Below, in pieces: positions 15,001 through 30,000 of a stretch of 64,000 nucleotides of DNA. How positions within the stretch are numbered: the stretch's first letter is position 1; every line of letters begins with the position of its first letter. The notes beneath the pieces were generated by a model that worked only from the letters and a program-made list of their open reading frames with translations, searched no databases and was not told the origin of the DNA. Location: NCBI GenBank assembly GCA_027922465.2, contig BQMF02000007.1:744001-808000 (forward strand), in the 5' to 3' direction. The translations under genes were made by a program, and so were the position numbers. This DNA comes from Turritopsis dohrnii (taxonomy: Eukaryota > Cnidaria > Hydrozoa > Anthoathecata > Oceaniidae).

Positions 15001-18000
15001 AGTTTCAATTTGGAGTAAAAATTAAAACTTGAAATGAAAAACTTGAATTAGAAACACAAAGAATGAGAAGAGACAAAAAAATATAACAATATATTGGGTA
15101 GGTAAATTTCAAGTAGTTTGTAATGAAAAGCTTTAGAAACTCATTGCTTTGTTGAAAGCTTTTTGGTTGACAGGTTTTGCAACATTTTTTCAACCTTAGA
15201 GTAAATGTGTGGTTCTCTTGTAGGTCATGGAATACAATTTGTAGTTGTAGCAGGCATCAATTGTCATTTGTATGCAGCAAGTTATTATATGCATGTGTGA
15301 ACACATCACCTTTCTAAGATGCAGAGTGGACTAGAAGAAGGATTGTTTTTCAGAATGAACAGCATGTAAGGCATTGTTTGACTATGAGTACAGAGATGTT
15401 TGAAGCAAATAGTTTGGTGGTCTTACAGCACCAATTTTTTGGCCAAATCTTTTTGTCACCTATCCACAATATCATCGACCCCAAACGTCAAACGCCAGTT
15501 ATAACAGTAAATTCTTGAGATTTGCCCATAAATGTCATTATTGGTACACAATGTAGTGGTTTCACACTGGCGCCACATCTATGTAAAATTTTGTATTGAT
15601 TTGTGATGGCTTAACTTGGTGTTCCATTTTTAGTGGCTGATAGATAGGCAAACAAACAAATAATCCGACAGAGAATAATAATAATAAAGATGATAGTTTT
15701 CCAAAGCCTTACTAAGAAATGCCATTCAAAGGTATCAACATTTGGGTAGAAAATCTGAACATACTTTATTATAATTTTTGAAATGGATGTGTATTACCAA
15801 TATTTTGCTGTTTTCCTAAAATCTTCTTCCTTCTTTATTGCTATGTAAGCTAAAGGATACTTTACAATTGTAGAAATAATAGTGAAAGGTTCAAACTATT
15901 TCAGCTATTATTTTCATAAACTTTTTCTTATCTTTCATTAAAGGTTTTCTCACTTCAAAATTAAGCAGCAGATACATCTTTTAGTATATCTTATAACTTA
16001 ATAGGAAAAATTTGCATTTAATATGCTGACCTTAAGCTTTTCCATTGGTAAAATATGAAAATGGGGCTCAAAATGAAAGGATTAGCAAAGAGAGTCTGTA
16101 CCTTTAAAACCAAAGCCCAACAATAATGTAAATTAATTACCTTTTTCACATTCAAAACCGAACAGACAACAATGGGTATTATCTGGACAACACTCTACAT
16201 ATGGTGTTGGACAACAACTTCCATCTTGGCATTGGATAGATTGATCAGGACAACCATTCTCGAACAGTTGGAGAGCTGGAGTGTGCTTCAAAGCCATAAT
16301 TGTCTCCACTCCCTGAACACAAGTCCCTAGCAATTGTTTAAAGCACTATATCAAACCAATAAAATTTAAAACTTGATCTGAAGGAGTTGAGAAATAACTT
16401 GCTTATAAACTGCTTCATAAGATTAAGTTACATTCCAAAACAAATACAACCTCATTTATAATAAAACTAATCCAGTCAAGGAATTTATTAATCAATCAGA
16501 TATTTCAAAAATCTTTTATTATTACTCTTTGAATGGACTATGAACAGCAACAGATGAGAAGTAATCCCAAAAGCAAACTTAAAGAAGGTCCATTAACAAA
16601 AACCATATGCATGATGAGCATATATATTTGAAAAATTAATTCAAAAGACAATTTAATGCTGCTTATTTTTTGAACAGTTTAAAAGTGTGCAGTAACTACG
16701 ACAGAACCAGGACATAGTGAAAAGTAGGTTTATAGTTGGATAAACAGTCAGTTTGATTTGTGCTGCTGAGTCAGACATAATTGAATCATTTTTGTTCATG
16801 ATGCTAGTATATAAATGTCGATAAATAATTATTGAACATGCATAATTCTTCAACATTATTTTCATGATCATTATGAAATAAGACCCTATTGCTTTCTTAT
16901 TTCTTTGCTTTTATAATTCAGTCTGATTGATCATATCATTAAAAATTCAAAAGGCTTTTACTGAGACACACATGTTGTTTATACAGAGAAACATACATCA
17001 TGCAAACTCCAATTATTAAGCACCTCTTCTTGTAGTGGCCATGTGAAATATGTTAGAAAACTAGTAACCCGTGTAAACATTTTTTAACAAGTTTAAGTGT
17101 CAAATTCGCCTTTCCCGTGTGCGAACCCCGTGATGAAAATTTCAATTCAGAAATTGGAAACAGAAAATGTAATGTAGAAAATGTGTTGTAGAGCTTGAAA
17201 AATTGATAAAAAAAAATGTATGGAATCATTTCCCTACTACCAACCGTTGCAGAGCTATCGTTGATCAAAATTTTGATGAGGTCATAGCCGCAGTACCAAA
17301 GTTATCCCTATTGGCTCCCAATATATTTCCCGAAAAATGTCACGTTCAATGGGGAACGCAATGCAGTGGTTCCCCGCGATAGCAAAAAATAACTGGTGTC
17401 ACGCCATGTGTTTTTTTATATTTTGCGTGAAATTATCTGGCGAATCCACATTGTGCCTGTGCGTGGTTTTACTCGCATTGACCATAAACTTAAACTAAAT
17501 ATATCACTCTCTAGAATAAAAGTGGGATGCACACTCACTATTATATATAAGATGGCAAGTATGCAAGAAGAATTAATCAAAAGGATCAAATAAAGCATGA
17601 AGGCAGAACAAGAGGAACACAGGGGCCACAACTTGACTTTTACTGTGGTGGGGCCACGTAATATAGTGACTAAGGAGCCACCATGTTTGGTGCGGACAGA
17701 CCGAGAAAATGTTTGAAAATTTAGCCCTCTAGATTGGCTAGAACAAGCCCCTTTAGACTAGGCTTTAGCAAAAAGTCTTCACGAAACATAAACTATTTGC
17801 AGAGGAATAATAGTCTTTTTCATATCACCTGATTAACATAATAATATGTTAAGTCATACAGAAATACTAAATTAGCAACATGAAATTTTGAAATGATCCA
17901 ACATAACAATCGCACATTTTGTTGAAATTGTTACACTAGGTTGTAATGATGTAATGATGTAATGATTTGAATGTCCTAGACTTTATACTTAGATACTTTA

Positions 18001-21000
18001 ATTAAAAAACTAAAACGTACAAAAATGTTTTCAAGATGGGACATATATATACTTTCAATTTATGCTTAGCAACAAATTAAGCAACATTACTACTAAAAAA
18101 TTGTCATTTTTAAAAGCAACATTATTACTAATGTCTGACCTTAGTTGCTTATAATAAAACCGCACAGCGTCTTGACCTTTTCACAATCAATCCGCAATGT
18201 GATATAAAAGGAAAAGACGAAAGGAAAGAATGACGTAACCATCAGCGTGTTCGTTCGCGTGTTTGCCCGTGTTAAAGATGATGAACTATTACATGCAGAG
18301 CTGAGGATTACACTATGCTGATGTCAGTAGAAATAGAAGAATTCAGAAATGGTCCGGGAACAAGCAGGTTCAGTATTAATAAAGTGCTCAAACGAAGTAA
18401 AAAATGATTGGCTCTCAGGTGGAAATGATCTCTGAAGAACACATGTTTTTCTCGACATTATGACAGTTCATTGTCTTGAAAGTGTTAAGTTATTGATTTG
18501 TATTTCAATCTACAACAGAAAGAATGCTAATGCAACACTATTTATTTGTGAAATGAATTAATTCAAGAACTTTCAAATCTAAATTTTTTCAAATAAACTT
18601 TATTTTGCTTTGCAAAAAATTGGTTAGGCCATGGGCCCCCTCGCCTGCCCGTCGCAGCCGCCCCTGGAACAGGGCTGTGATGTTATTGGAACCATTGGAA
18701 TCCTAGTTACCCATACAAAAACAATTCCATATTTTTTTAGATCAGTATTTCAAATTGCACAACATGGTTAAAGTTTCTGTTGATCTGTTTCTGGGGAGTA
18801 GAGATACTCAATCTTTCAGGTATTATTAAACACACTCACCTCCATCGCATTTGAAATCTGACGGACAACAATGAACATGATCAGAACAGCATACAGCATT
18901 TGGTAATGGACAACAACCCCACTGACCAGATGCTAACTTGCAACACGTGTTGCCATCTGGGCATTGATGAACTCCATCAGGACATACAACACTGTTTGCA
19001 GATGATCTTTGAAGTGCAGGTGTTCGCTTTAAAGCCATAATTGCCTCCTGTCCCCTGACACAAGTACCTATTATCAAATTAAAGAATTCTTGTAAAATGA
19101 AAGAATTGCCTTAAAAACAGAGAACACCAATATTTTACAAAACCACATAAAAGGAGGTGGCCTACATTTCCTTAATCATAAGATTTAGAGTCACTGAAAA
19201 ATTCAAATTGAATAGTGAAAGTACTCCTACCTCCAGTGCATTTAAACCCAGATGGACAACAATGAACATGATCAGAACAGCATACAGCATTTGGTAATGG
19301 ACAACAACCCCACTGTCCAGATGGTAACTTGCAACAAGTGTTACCATTTGGACATTCATGTATTCCATCTGGACAGGGCACATTGTTAGGTGATCGTTTT
19401 TCATTTATAAGAATTTGCTTTAGAAGTTTTTTTATTTTCTTTGGAGGATCCTCTTGACCACAAGAAGCTAAAATAAATTTACAAATAAATAAACATTTAC
19501 ATATCACTTCATTGGTTCATTAATAATACAAACACGATAAATTTTTCCCTCTATGTTGGAATAAAAGAAAACATATGCTACAAAAAAAACTTTCAAAAAG
19601 TTTCATGTAGAAGTTAAATCTAAAAATGGTTACCACATATTTTTATTGACACTTGTCAATTTTTTCTAATAACTAGTATCCCGGGTAAAATTTTTTACCA
19701 TGTCTAACTTCAGCATGGTGTCAGCATGGTGTGATGAAATGTCGAAAATAGGTGACGAAAAATATAATCAAAGTATGCAAATCCTGTGATAAAATTTTTA
19801 GATATGGAATCAAAAGTGGGAAGTTTTCCCATGTTGTAGAGCTAAAAAAACTGATCAAAAATGTTAGATCAACGGTTAGACAGATATCATCGATCAATGA
19901 TTTTGATGACCGTAAATTCTTAAAAAACAATCGCTCTTGAAAATAAATGTGTTGCACACATTACGGGATAATAAGATATACAAACATCCTGTGTTGCTAT
20001 ATCTAGTTTTAAAGTATCCAAGAAGAAGGTTCTGATTGTATGGCCTTACTTAGGATCTGTTTCATCACAAGCTAGGACAGGCCACATAAGCAGTCACTTA
20101 TGGAGTTTTTTCATTACAAATGTTTTTTAACTCATCTTTAAGGTTCCCTTCTATGTTTCATTTCAAGGAAAATCTTCCTAAGTAACTTGTTGTACCTCAC
20201 TTTTCATGTAGTGACTCCGATGTATGTTGGTAAAGGTCTTGTGAACACATTGTAATTTCACATTTTACAGGCGAAAAATCTGCTTCTTACAAACCTTCAG
20301 CAGGCAGAGTTTACTTGCGCTTCTCATCACCACCATGCTGACACAAGAACTTTCGCTGATGCAAGCAACCATATCTGATTCTATTAATTATGTTGTACAG
20401 ATAAAAGAGAGCCTGTTTATATAATAAGAAAAACCTCTTCTCAATAGAAATTGTTCTTTGTATTAATTTAACTTGCTGTTAAGTACTATTACCATTATCA
20501 TGAGAGAATTCTTATTGTAGCATATTTTCTCACAGTAATTTGTATATCATTGTGATCATTGCTTATGTACGAGCTGAAAGCTCAATAAATTGGAAATGTT
20601 TTTCTTTATAAAATTTTCTTGATGTGCTTTTTAGGATATTGGAATAAAAATCCATAATTTATCAGTCTTGTTTTTTATGGCACGTGATTGAATGCCCAGA
20701 CACACTCTTGAATTGTATTTGGGGTGTACAATTAAAATAAATTAAATAACTTGCACATGCAAAATAAGTCAAGATAAATTATATAAGAATTAAAAATGGT
20801 TTTTAACATAACAATTTCTGTGGTTTTGAATAATAGTGGCTAAGCACCTTTTTTATCGTAATCCAACCAATACATTCTTTTTCTCACACTCCTTTATTGT
20901 GATTTTTCAACCAATGCAGTGCTGTTCCCAGAACTTTTTAGGAGATACCAGATGCAGCAGGGGACTCAGGGTCTCAGGGGAATCAGGAGGATGAAGCCTC

Positions 21001-24000
21001 CAGAAGCTCTGAGGATGTATTGCTTAATAAGTATGAAAATTCAAATGAAATGTACATTTAATTTTTAGAAATAATTGTTAAATAAGTCTTAAAAATCAAA
21101 TTCAGATTGTTTTTAGTTGAAATATAGTCTAATTTTAAGTTATTCAATGACAGACTGACAATGTAATGTAATGGCTGTTAATTTCGGGTCAATTGCTAGG
21201 CTTGGTTTTTCTGTTTGTTTGCCATATATTTTTGGGGTATTTACCAATGCCAACATGGTGAGATGGCAGGCTGTTTCCTTGTCTATGTTTCAATAGAACA
21301 CAGGAACCAACATTTTAGTCCACAAATTTGTGGCAAAATTCCCAATAGTGCAATGAAATAAAAGAATTAAATCAAGTGTGTAGAGAAAAGATATCAAGGA
21401 AAATAAATACTATTCACTATAAATACTGTTACATTATCAAGTTATATATATAGTAATCTTCTGTTGGAATTGTTGGAATTCCGTGATTTAATTTAAAAGT
21501 ATCAGAGTTTCTTCAACACTATATTTATTTATTTATTTACGAATCTTTTTACAGGATGGTAACTTCAGTAATACAAAATAAATTATAGTACTGTTATCAA
21601 TGTTAGTCCTGTAACTTTCTTGGAAAGAATTTCTTCATATGAAAAACTGTTCTCAATATTGGAAGCCCATTCTTAAATAATTATCCAAATCTTTCTTTAA
21701 TGAAGTACCAAAATCATTACGATATGAAACTTCCATTTTGTTTAAAACAACGACAGCTAGGCTACCATCATTGTTTTTGTTTGTTTGTGTTTTTGTGTGA
21801 ACCGGAAAGATTTAACCAATAAAAAAAAAATCATGATTCTGCAAATTTAATATTACCTATATTTACGTTATTTATGTAGATAATGAAAATCAAGTTTTTT
21901 TCTTATCATAAAGATAATAACGTTAATAACGTTTTCGCTTTAAATGAAATAACAAAAATGCAGCCGATTACGGCAGCAAGTCAGTGGCATTTGTTAATCT
22001 TATGACTCACATTCTTCTTTTCACTTGAATATTACTAAACAAGAAGTAAAAATTTATAGACGACGACGACGACGACGACGACGACGAAACCCTATTCCAA
22101 TAGTCAGCTGGCTAAAGCCTCTGACTAATGAAATCAATATCAACAAAGCTTTTGCTTTATTTATGATATTTTCGTTAATAAATTCCATTAATATTGTTTG
22201 CCATTATAATCCCCTGGAATTTGACATTCAGGAAAGGGATACAAGTGCTTAGTTAACGATGAATGTAGACTCTTTTTCAAAGAATTGATATTAAAAAGTA
22301 TTTTTGTTTGTATAGAGTATAGAGTTTGTACATGTGTGTTTTTTAAATATTTGAGAGCAAAACAAGATAACTGAACTACGAAATAACCCTTTAGCACATT
22401 AATTGCACACCTGGAAATTATTCATTGACAAAACTAAGCTATCAACCAATGAAAAAGGATCATATCAACAGGAAAAAGATACTATAAAATAATCTTGCGC
22501 TCCAGGGGATTTTGGTAGCATACCATAAAACGCTTTATAGTTATAACAACATGAGGTTACTTAAACAATCCTCATTGTTTTTTCGTTTGTTCATTTAATG
22601 TTAATATCATTCATATAATATTACACGCTTTTTTTTAATAAGAACCAGTAAAATCTGGCTCGAGGCTGGTTGTTCTTTACTTTTTTAGCATTTTTCAGCC
22701 TGAATTGTTCTTACTGTGTCCTTAGCTTTAAGATTTCAGATTTCAGCCTCATTTTGTTCTTCCAATAAAATTAAAAATCTTTTTAAAAACAATTGTTTAA
22801 AAGCATAGTTGCTGTTCGGTAATGACACGATATCAGTATGCAAGGTGAAAAAAAAAACAACTTCTAAACCATTTTCCAGTGAGTGAATTCACATCATGAG
22901 TTGTTCCTATCATGAATTGTTCTTATTTTATAAGAAAATTCAGGCTTAGGCTGTTCTTAATTATTGAAACGTTAATTTGAGCCTCAGGTTGTTCTTATTT
23001 TGTTCTTATTTTTTGGGCAAATCTGAGGCTAGTGTTATTATAAAATAACATTTCATGGTTTGTTATCAAAACCCTCTGCAACATCACACGTATTAGCTAA
23101 TTTTGTCATAAGTTGATGGTTTCTATAATTTTGATTTTGATTCATAATAAAGGAGAATTTCTAAAATCACATCAACTATTTTTCATGAGGTTTTAAGATC
23201 AAGACATTATAGGAACAGCTTACTTTCAGTACAAGTAAAACCACTAGGGCAACAATGCCCTCCATCACAGCATTCTCCATATGGAAATGGACAGCAACCC
23301 CAATCTCCACTGTCTTTTACACAACATGCATACGAGGTTTGACAACTAGAAAGTCCATCCGGACACATATATCTGTATGAGGCTGGAATATGCTTCGATG
23401 CGACCATCATTTCATTTCCTTTGTAACAGATTCCTAATAAAACAAAATAATAAAATAAAATTTTAACTACTGGGGGTCTAAAAATTAATTTTGGGAAATG
23501 GTATGTTCACTAAAATAAGTACCTTCACTGCACAGGAAAGATTTAGGACAGCAATGGATGTTATCAGAACAGCATACAGCATCCTCCTGTGGACAGCAAG
23601 CCCATTGGCCAGTTGTTAACTGGCAACATGTAGAGCCATTGGGACAGTGAAATTGACTACTACCACAAACAATACTGGGACTAAATAAATTATGCCTTGA
23701 CGCTTCTTTAACTTTAAATTTCTCATCTGAGTTGTCATGGTTTCCTGGTGAAACAAGCTTTATGGCAGCCATTTTGTTTTTTCCAGTCACGCACATACCT
23801 AAACAATAGTCAGAAATCAACTTAAAAAGGGAAATTCAGTCTAATATCTTTTGAATTTTTCAAAATGCTGTTTTCGTTCAAAAGTCATAAATTATTTTAG
23901 ATGCTGGAGAAAGAGTTTTTTTCACAGTAGGAACAGATGTTCATTATGAATGATAAAATGATGTCACAGTGTGCAGAAAAAAACTTTTATGTAAAGAAAT

Positions 24001-27000
24001 TCTTTTACTCAACTTTCACTCAATCAAAAAAAACTCACTAGTAATATATCGATTTATTTTTATTTTTTATCGAAAAATGTCAAGCTGCTCTGCGATAGGT
24101 TGTACCAATCAGTCTACAAATTGTTCGTTCACATTTCACCAAAATTAAAAGTCAAAGAAAATGACCAGAACTTTATAAAAGATGGCTTGTCAACATAAAA
24201 AGAAGTGTAACCCTGCCAAAAGACTCAGAGTTTTATATCTGTTCCCAACACTGGTCTTTTTTTACCAGCAAACAAAGCAGGCCTCGAAATCCGTTGAATT
24301 TTGCGCGAGTGTAATTGTACTCCCGTCGTAAATTCATTGCGAGTACACTGTGTAGGGAAATACTTGTGTAATCTTCTTTCACGCGAGTACAAACGTTGCA
24401 GCATATACAATTCTTTTATATTTAGGATGGAGAGACCTCCTTTGCGGCACATTTTTTCATTGTTGCGCAATAGAATTACGTCATGTCTACAACACTACGA
24501 AAAGGAAGAAAGAAATATCTTAACTTTGTCATTCATTCATTTACAATTCTGTTGTGCACACCTTCACATACAAAGTCTACGTTACTCTCTTGCGTGCTTT
24601 AATATTCAAGGGCTCTCCGGAAATATATTTTTAATGGAAGCAAAAAATTAATTGTTTTCTTTTTCATGGTGATAGAGAATCTGTTTCGAAAATTACTACA
24701 TCCCAGAGGAAAGAAAGTGAAACATTCATTTATTACAATGAATTACAATTACAATTGATTTTAACGTTTTTATCTTTCGTCACATTTTGTAGCGATACAT
24801 TCGCAAAAGAAGTTCAATCTTTTTTTCTTACTAACGTAATCAATTATTGTGGAACTCACTCTCCAGCACAGGGCTCCTATTAATCATTCTATTTAATAGA
24901 AGATTTATATAAAACTACACAGATGGAGAGTTTGTCTAAGAACTTTTTCGTCTGAATTTATGTTTTCCATTCATAACACTTCTTCCCAGACAAAGATAGT
25001 CTGTTGAAAAAATATCTTTGCTACATATTACTCGCGAGTAAAAATGTACTTGCGATAGTTACATTTACACGAGCACCAGCGCAAGCAATACTTGCGTACT
25101 CACGTCAGATTTGGAGGCTTGCAAACACATTTGAGTTGGAACAGTGGTATGGTGGCACAAAGTTTATTTACAACAGGTATGTCTTCCAAACATTTATCAC
25201 TTTCATCAAAAGAGCTATTTGTTTGTCATACTTTATTTTAGAGATTATTTTTAAAAACACTTTACCTTTGAAAAAGCTTTTTCTCTGCACATGGTTTTTA
25301 ACATCGAAGTTTATGGGCTTATCCAATTTATCAATTGAAGCCATGTTTATTTTTATCAAATTGTGGTTCAGGATCAAAAAGATGAGAAACCTAGCTGTTT
25401 AGCTATGCTGAAAGTCCTTAATCACACTTGATGATATTACTAACAAATGAGTGACAAAGGTGATTTAGCTTCAAAAATAGATAAATGCTCTGGTGACACA
25501 TTGGCTGTTAGAGGTTGTTAAGTTTACTAATTAACCAGCAGTAGTGGCTAAGTGGTTAAAGCATTGAGCTCGAGCGGGGTTCAAACCCTGCTGAGGTCGG
25601 GTGTTGAAAAAGTCATGACTCCAGGAGGTATTGCAACTAGCTCGATTCCCTGATGTATTTTAGGGAAAATGAAGGCTAGTCGGGGAGATTAACGCTTTGG
25701 TGAACATCCGGAATATGTAGCGCCACTGCTTGTAGTGGCTTCAGCCTAGAATGGGGCGAGTGATTTAAAAAAACAAAAAAAAAAGCGGCGACATCAATGC
25801 TAAGTGCAATCGCATGCAGTCTCTAAAGGCGCACCGCAATCTCATATTTTATTGACTTTGCTTTGCCATATCTATTTTGTCATGGGCAGTTCATCATTAT
25901 CCGCTTCCAGTCACAAATAGGGAGGTAAATGAAATTGTGGAGACGGACTTTTTTCAGAGAATATTTCAATACTAGACGCCAAGGCGGCGTCGCTCGCCGC
26001 CCAGGTTCAGCCTGCGTTGTGTCACCTCCCAAAGAGTTCACGAAAAATGGAATTAAGGAATTGACAATAGATAGTGTTACCATCTTGTAGAGCTCGAAAT
26101 TCTGAGCAAGAAAATGTATGGGATCATATGCCTATGACGCACCGTTACAGAGATATCGTCGATCAAAGATTTTGATGACGTCACACACCCTTCGCAAAAA
26201 AAATTTGGCCTTAATTTTTCGTCACCCCATAACCTGTATCGCGTACCCAAAAAAACGTCAGTTATCCCTATTGGTTACCGAGATAATTTTCCTTAAACGT
26301 CGCATTCGATTAGGGTCTCAATACAATGGTTTCACACTGACGTCGCGCACAAGAAGAGAAATAATTTATGTGTGATCTTACATTGCTGACTCTCTTTCGC
26401 AGTTCACATCTACCATTTTGCGTGACTTACAAACAAACAAACAGACAGACAGACAGAGAATCGGCTATTAATATATAGAAGTCATCCCCGTAAATACAGT
26501 CGCTGACTTAAAAAACGCGTTTTACCTGATCAGCCCTTTTTACACCGTACTTAGTCATACTTTATCTTAAAGATTGCATATCATTTTATCTGCTGATATC
26601 TATGGATTTATGCGCTAGTTAGTCAGTGAAGTGTTTGTTTGCAAGAATTGGAGTGTTATTATTCGTTTTGGCAGCATTTGTTTGTTTTCATTGTGCACTT
26701 TACAAGACTTTGGATTTATCATGTGGAAGACACAATTGTTGCTATTTTGTTTTTTGTTTTGTTTTCCTTTTGTTGGTTTTGGCAGTATACATGAGATCTT
26801 AGCATTGCAGTCTTCTACAGTTACAGACAACACCAAGCAGCATCCTGGGGTGGATTGGCTTCCGTTACCAGGAAGTGCCAGCAGTGCGTGTATCAATTTC
26901 AACTTTGCTAAGTGCACTCAACAGACAAATGTACTTCAGAGTACCGGTGGTGCTGCAACAGTCAGGTCAACCAATGGTTGCTGATTTTTACTTTGGCTAT

Positions 27001-30000
27001 AGATGGCTAAGAATATTGATTCTTTGTGTATAGTTGTGGTAGATCTGGCCACCGGAGCGTTTTGTCACCATCTGATTCACTTTTCCAGACTTGGGGCCAT
27101 AGGATCAGTATGTCCTGATGCAGTTAATTTAAACATCAGGTTGCCTTTCTCATTCAGGCTTCACCTACCCTAGCGGTCACATTCAGTCTACTGCACTCGA
27201 TATTCCTCATAAGCTACCGGGAGAGTCAAAAAAAGCATTGGTGTTTCACAAAAAAATCTTTAGATTGAATAAAAATGATCATTTCTGATCAGAGGAATCT
27301 GTTAAGCATATTTTGGTGTATCACTTTTCTAAAATGGTTGAGTAGAAAAAAAGTTATGGACAAACAACGGTCCTTGTAAATATCTTGGAAAAATGGACAA
27401 AAAAGCTGAACAAAATGTCTCAAGATTTCTCAAGATATAGGAAGATATTTTTTTGTGAAACACCCGTACTTTTTTTTTACTCACCCGGTAGATCATGTTG
27501 AGTTTTATAACACAGACATAATTGCACAAATACCCACCCATTTGTGCTGGACCTACGCAGGCCTCCATCTGAACTCTTTATGTACTACACCAGGTATGGT
27601 TACTCTTAACCATAGGCCTGTGCAGTTGTTTCTCCAGTCAATCATTTCTGAGTGCACTCGGCTTACAGAAACATGCGAAGCAGATCACTAGAAGCTGATT
27701 TGCTGAATAGAAGCCCGTTAGTTTAAAAAAGAATAGTGTTTGCATTATTTGAAAGTGAAGAACTCTTATTGATAAGAAGAATTGAAATAACTTTCACTAT
27801 AACGAATATTGCTAACTCCCCCTGGATAATTCTATACTTCCATTATTTTGATAAGCAATAAAATTGTACAGTTTTCCGCAAAATTTAAAAAAATGACCAT
27901 TTACCATCAAAACAATCAAAACCTTTGGGACAGCATTGATATCCATCTGAGCAGCAAGTAGCACCAGTCAATGGACAGCAACCCCATCGCCCTGTCCTTA
28001 ATTTGCAGCATGTACTCGTATTTTCACACTGTGTTAATTTGTCTGGGCAAAAAATTTCTTCTAAGGATTGTTTGGGGAGTATTGTTGTTTGTTTAATGGA
28101 TTTTATCTTTACACCTTCAAATTCATGGCATTTACCTGAAAAAATAAAGACAAAAGTAATGTTTGAGATTTGATCTAGTGAGATATACTTTAGAGGTCAA
28201 TTGACAAGATCAGGGTAAGCAATGCTGCAACCAGTAACCAGTAAAGAGATAATGATAGTAAAAGTCAAGTGATTGTAGGTTAGTGAAAAACTACCATATA
28301 ATTATCATTAAAACCATTATCCTTCACATAGGATCACAGAAGTTGTGCTTTATGGAAATGTCAGTTACAGTATATTCAAATGATTCAAATGATTCAGCAG
28401 CATTCAATTTGACATTTTCCTTACAATTACCAAAAATGAAACATTAGTAAAGAATAAGAAAAAACATTGCTCAGTTGTGCAAAATATGTCAGAAATGATT
28501 TCCAATAAAATCCATTTATTCCAAGGAAAAACATTTCATAGAATGTAACCATTTCAGGAGAATCAAGTGAGCTTTTAAATTTTACATTATCAACAAAATG
28601 CTCAGCAAAACACATACAAAATTTATGTCAGCAAAATACTTTGGCAATTGTTGAATGCTGAAGTTTCCTGTTCCAAGCAAATGAGAAAAAGAAAGCAAAG
28701 TAAATAGATAAATTTACACTCCAAGTGACTTAAACACTTTATCAAAAAAACTTAGCCTCTTGATAAAACTGCAAAATGATATAGCAACAACAAGAAAATT
28801 TGTTCATAATATCACATCATGCACATATATATTTCATATATGTTTCATATGGCATTAGCATTCTACAGTGCTGGGATTTGAACCACTACCAACTATCACC
28901 CTTGTACTACAAGACCTCACCACTGAGTGAGCTATACACCTACACCTCATACAATAGTAGAGTTGTTTAACATGAAACATTTCAGAACTACAAGGGTAGT
29001 TGATGTTGCTAGTTATAAATAGAAAAAAAATCATCTACCTCCAATGCATTTGGATTCTTGTGAATTAACTTTATCAGGTGACCTTTCTTTATCAGGTGAC
29101 CTTTCTTTATCAGGTGACCTTTCTTTATCAGGTGACCTTTCTTTATCAGGTGACCTTTCTTTATCAGGTGACCTTTCTTTCTTTATTATCTGAGAAATAA
29201 TAAAATAGATTGAAAATTAACTCCCAAACATAAATATTTTCAAGGAAATGGGACATGCAGGGCTTAAAACAGCAGATAATGAAGTCGTAAGTAAAAAACG
29301 TCAAAAATACAACTTTGGCTTAAATTGCTCCTTATAATCCTTAATGAAGGCTTTTATTAAATTTTATAAATATTATATTACGCTTTAAATAAAGGATTTA
29401 AAAAATTATCTGTGACCTCACAGTTGCATTAGAATATTGCCAAATGTAAATTCAGACTCATTTTAAATTAAAATCATGAGTGTCGAAATAGTGTCTTCTT
29501 CAGATACAGTATGTACAGAATGGCTCCACTACCAGATCTTTTTTGTATTTTCTTTAAAACATACTAGAGGAAAATTGAAAAAAACTAGAGCAAGCCATAC
29601 CTTGTACTAGATATAGATGCACAAAGAGAGCATTTATGGGAATGAAACTTTAAAAACACCTATATAACTGTTTTTTATCACTTTGTTGGATCCTCTTTTA
29701 GAGAAGACAGTTTTTCCATTCATTTATGTCACATTACGTTGGAAAATTGTTGGTACTTCACCAACTTCTGAGGTTCTTTCCTTCAACATCCTGAAATGTA
29801 AACCATGCTACATTTCGAAACTAGTATTATTTACTTTAACCTTTCCAAGTCAATAATTTTAAAAAGTGAACCTAGTACCAATGTTGATAAGCTATCTTTC
29901 AGCTATCTGTTTTTCTTTGACAGGGTCAGAAAAATGAAAGTAAGATATTCTCTCATTGCAAGTGGTCCTTCCACTTGTGTTAGTACATCCAAATGTTTTA

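Noticed and set aside
25535..25620. Functional tRNA gene
   Set aside because: A and B boxes are present but the cloverleaf arms do not pair, and a SINE body with an A-rich tail follows.
26631..26984. 117-codon open frame with a hydrophobic start
   Set aside because: T/G-rich low-complexity start mimics a signal peptide; the rest matches nothing I recognise and an antisense frame of similar length covers it.
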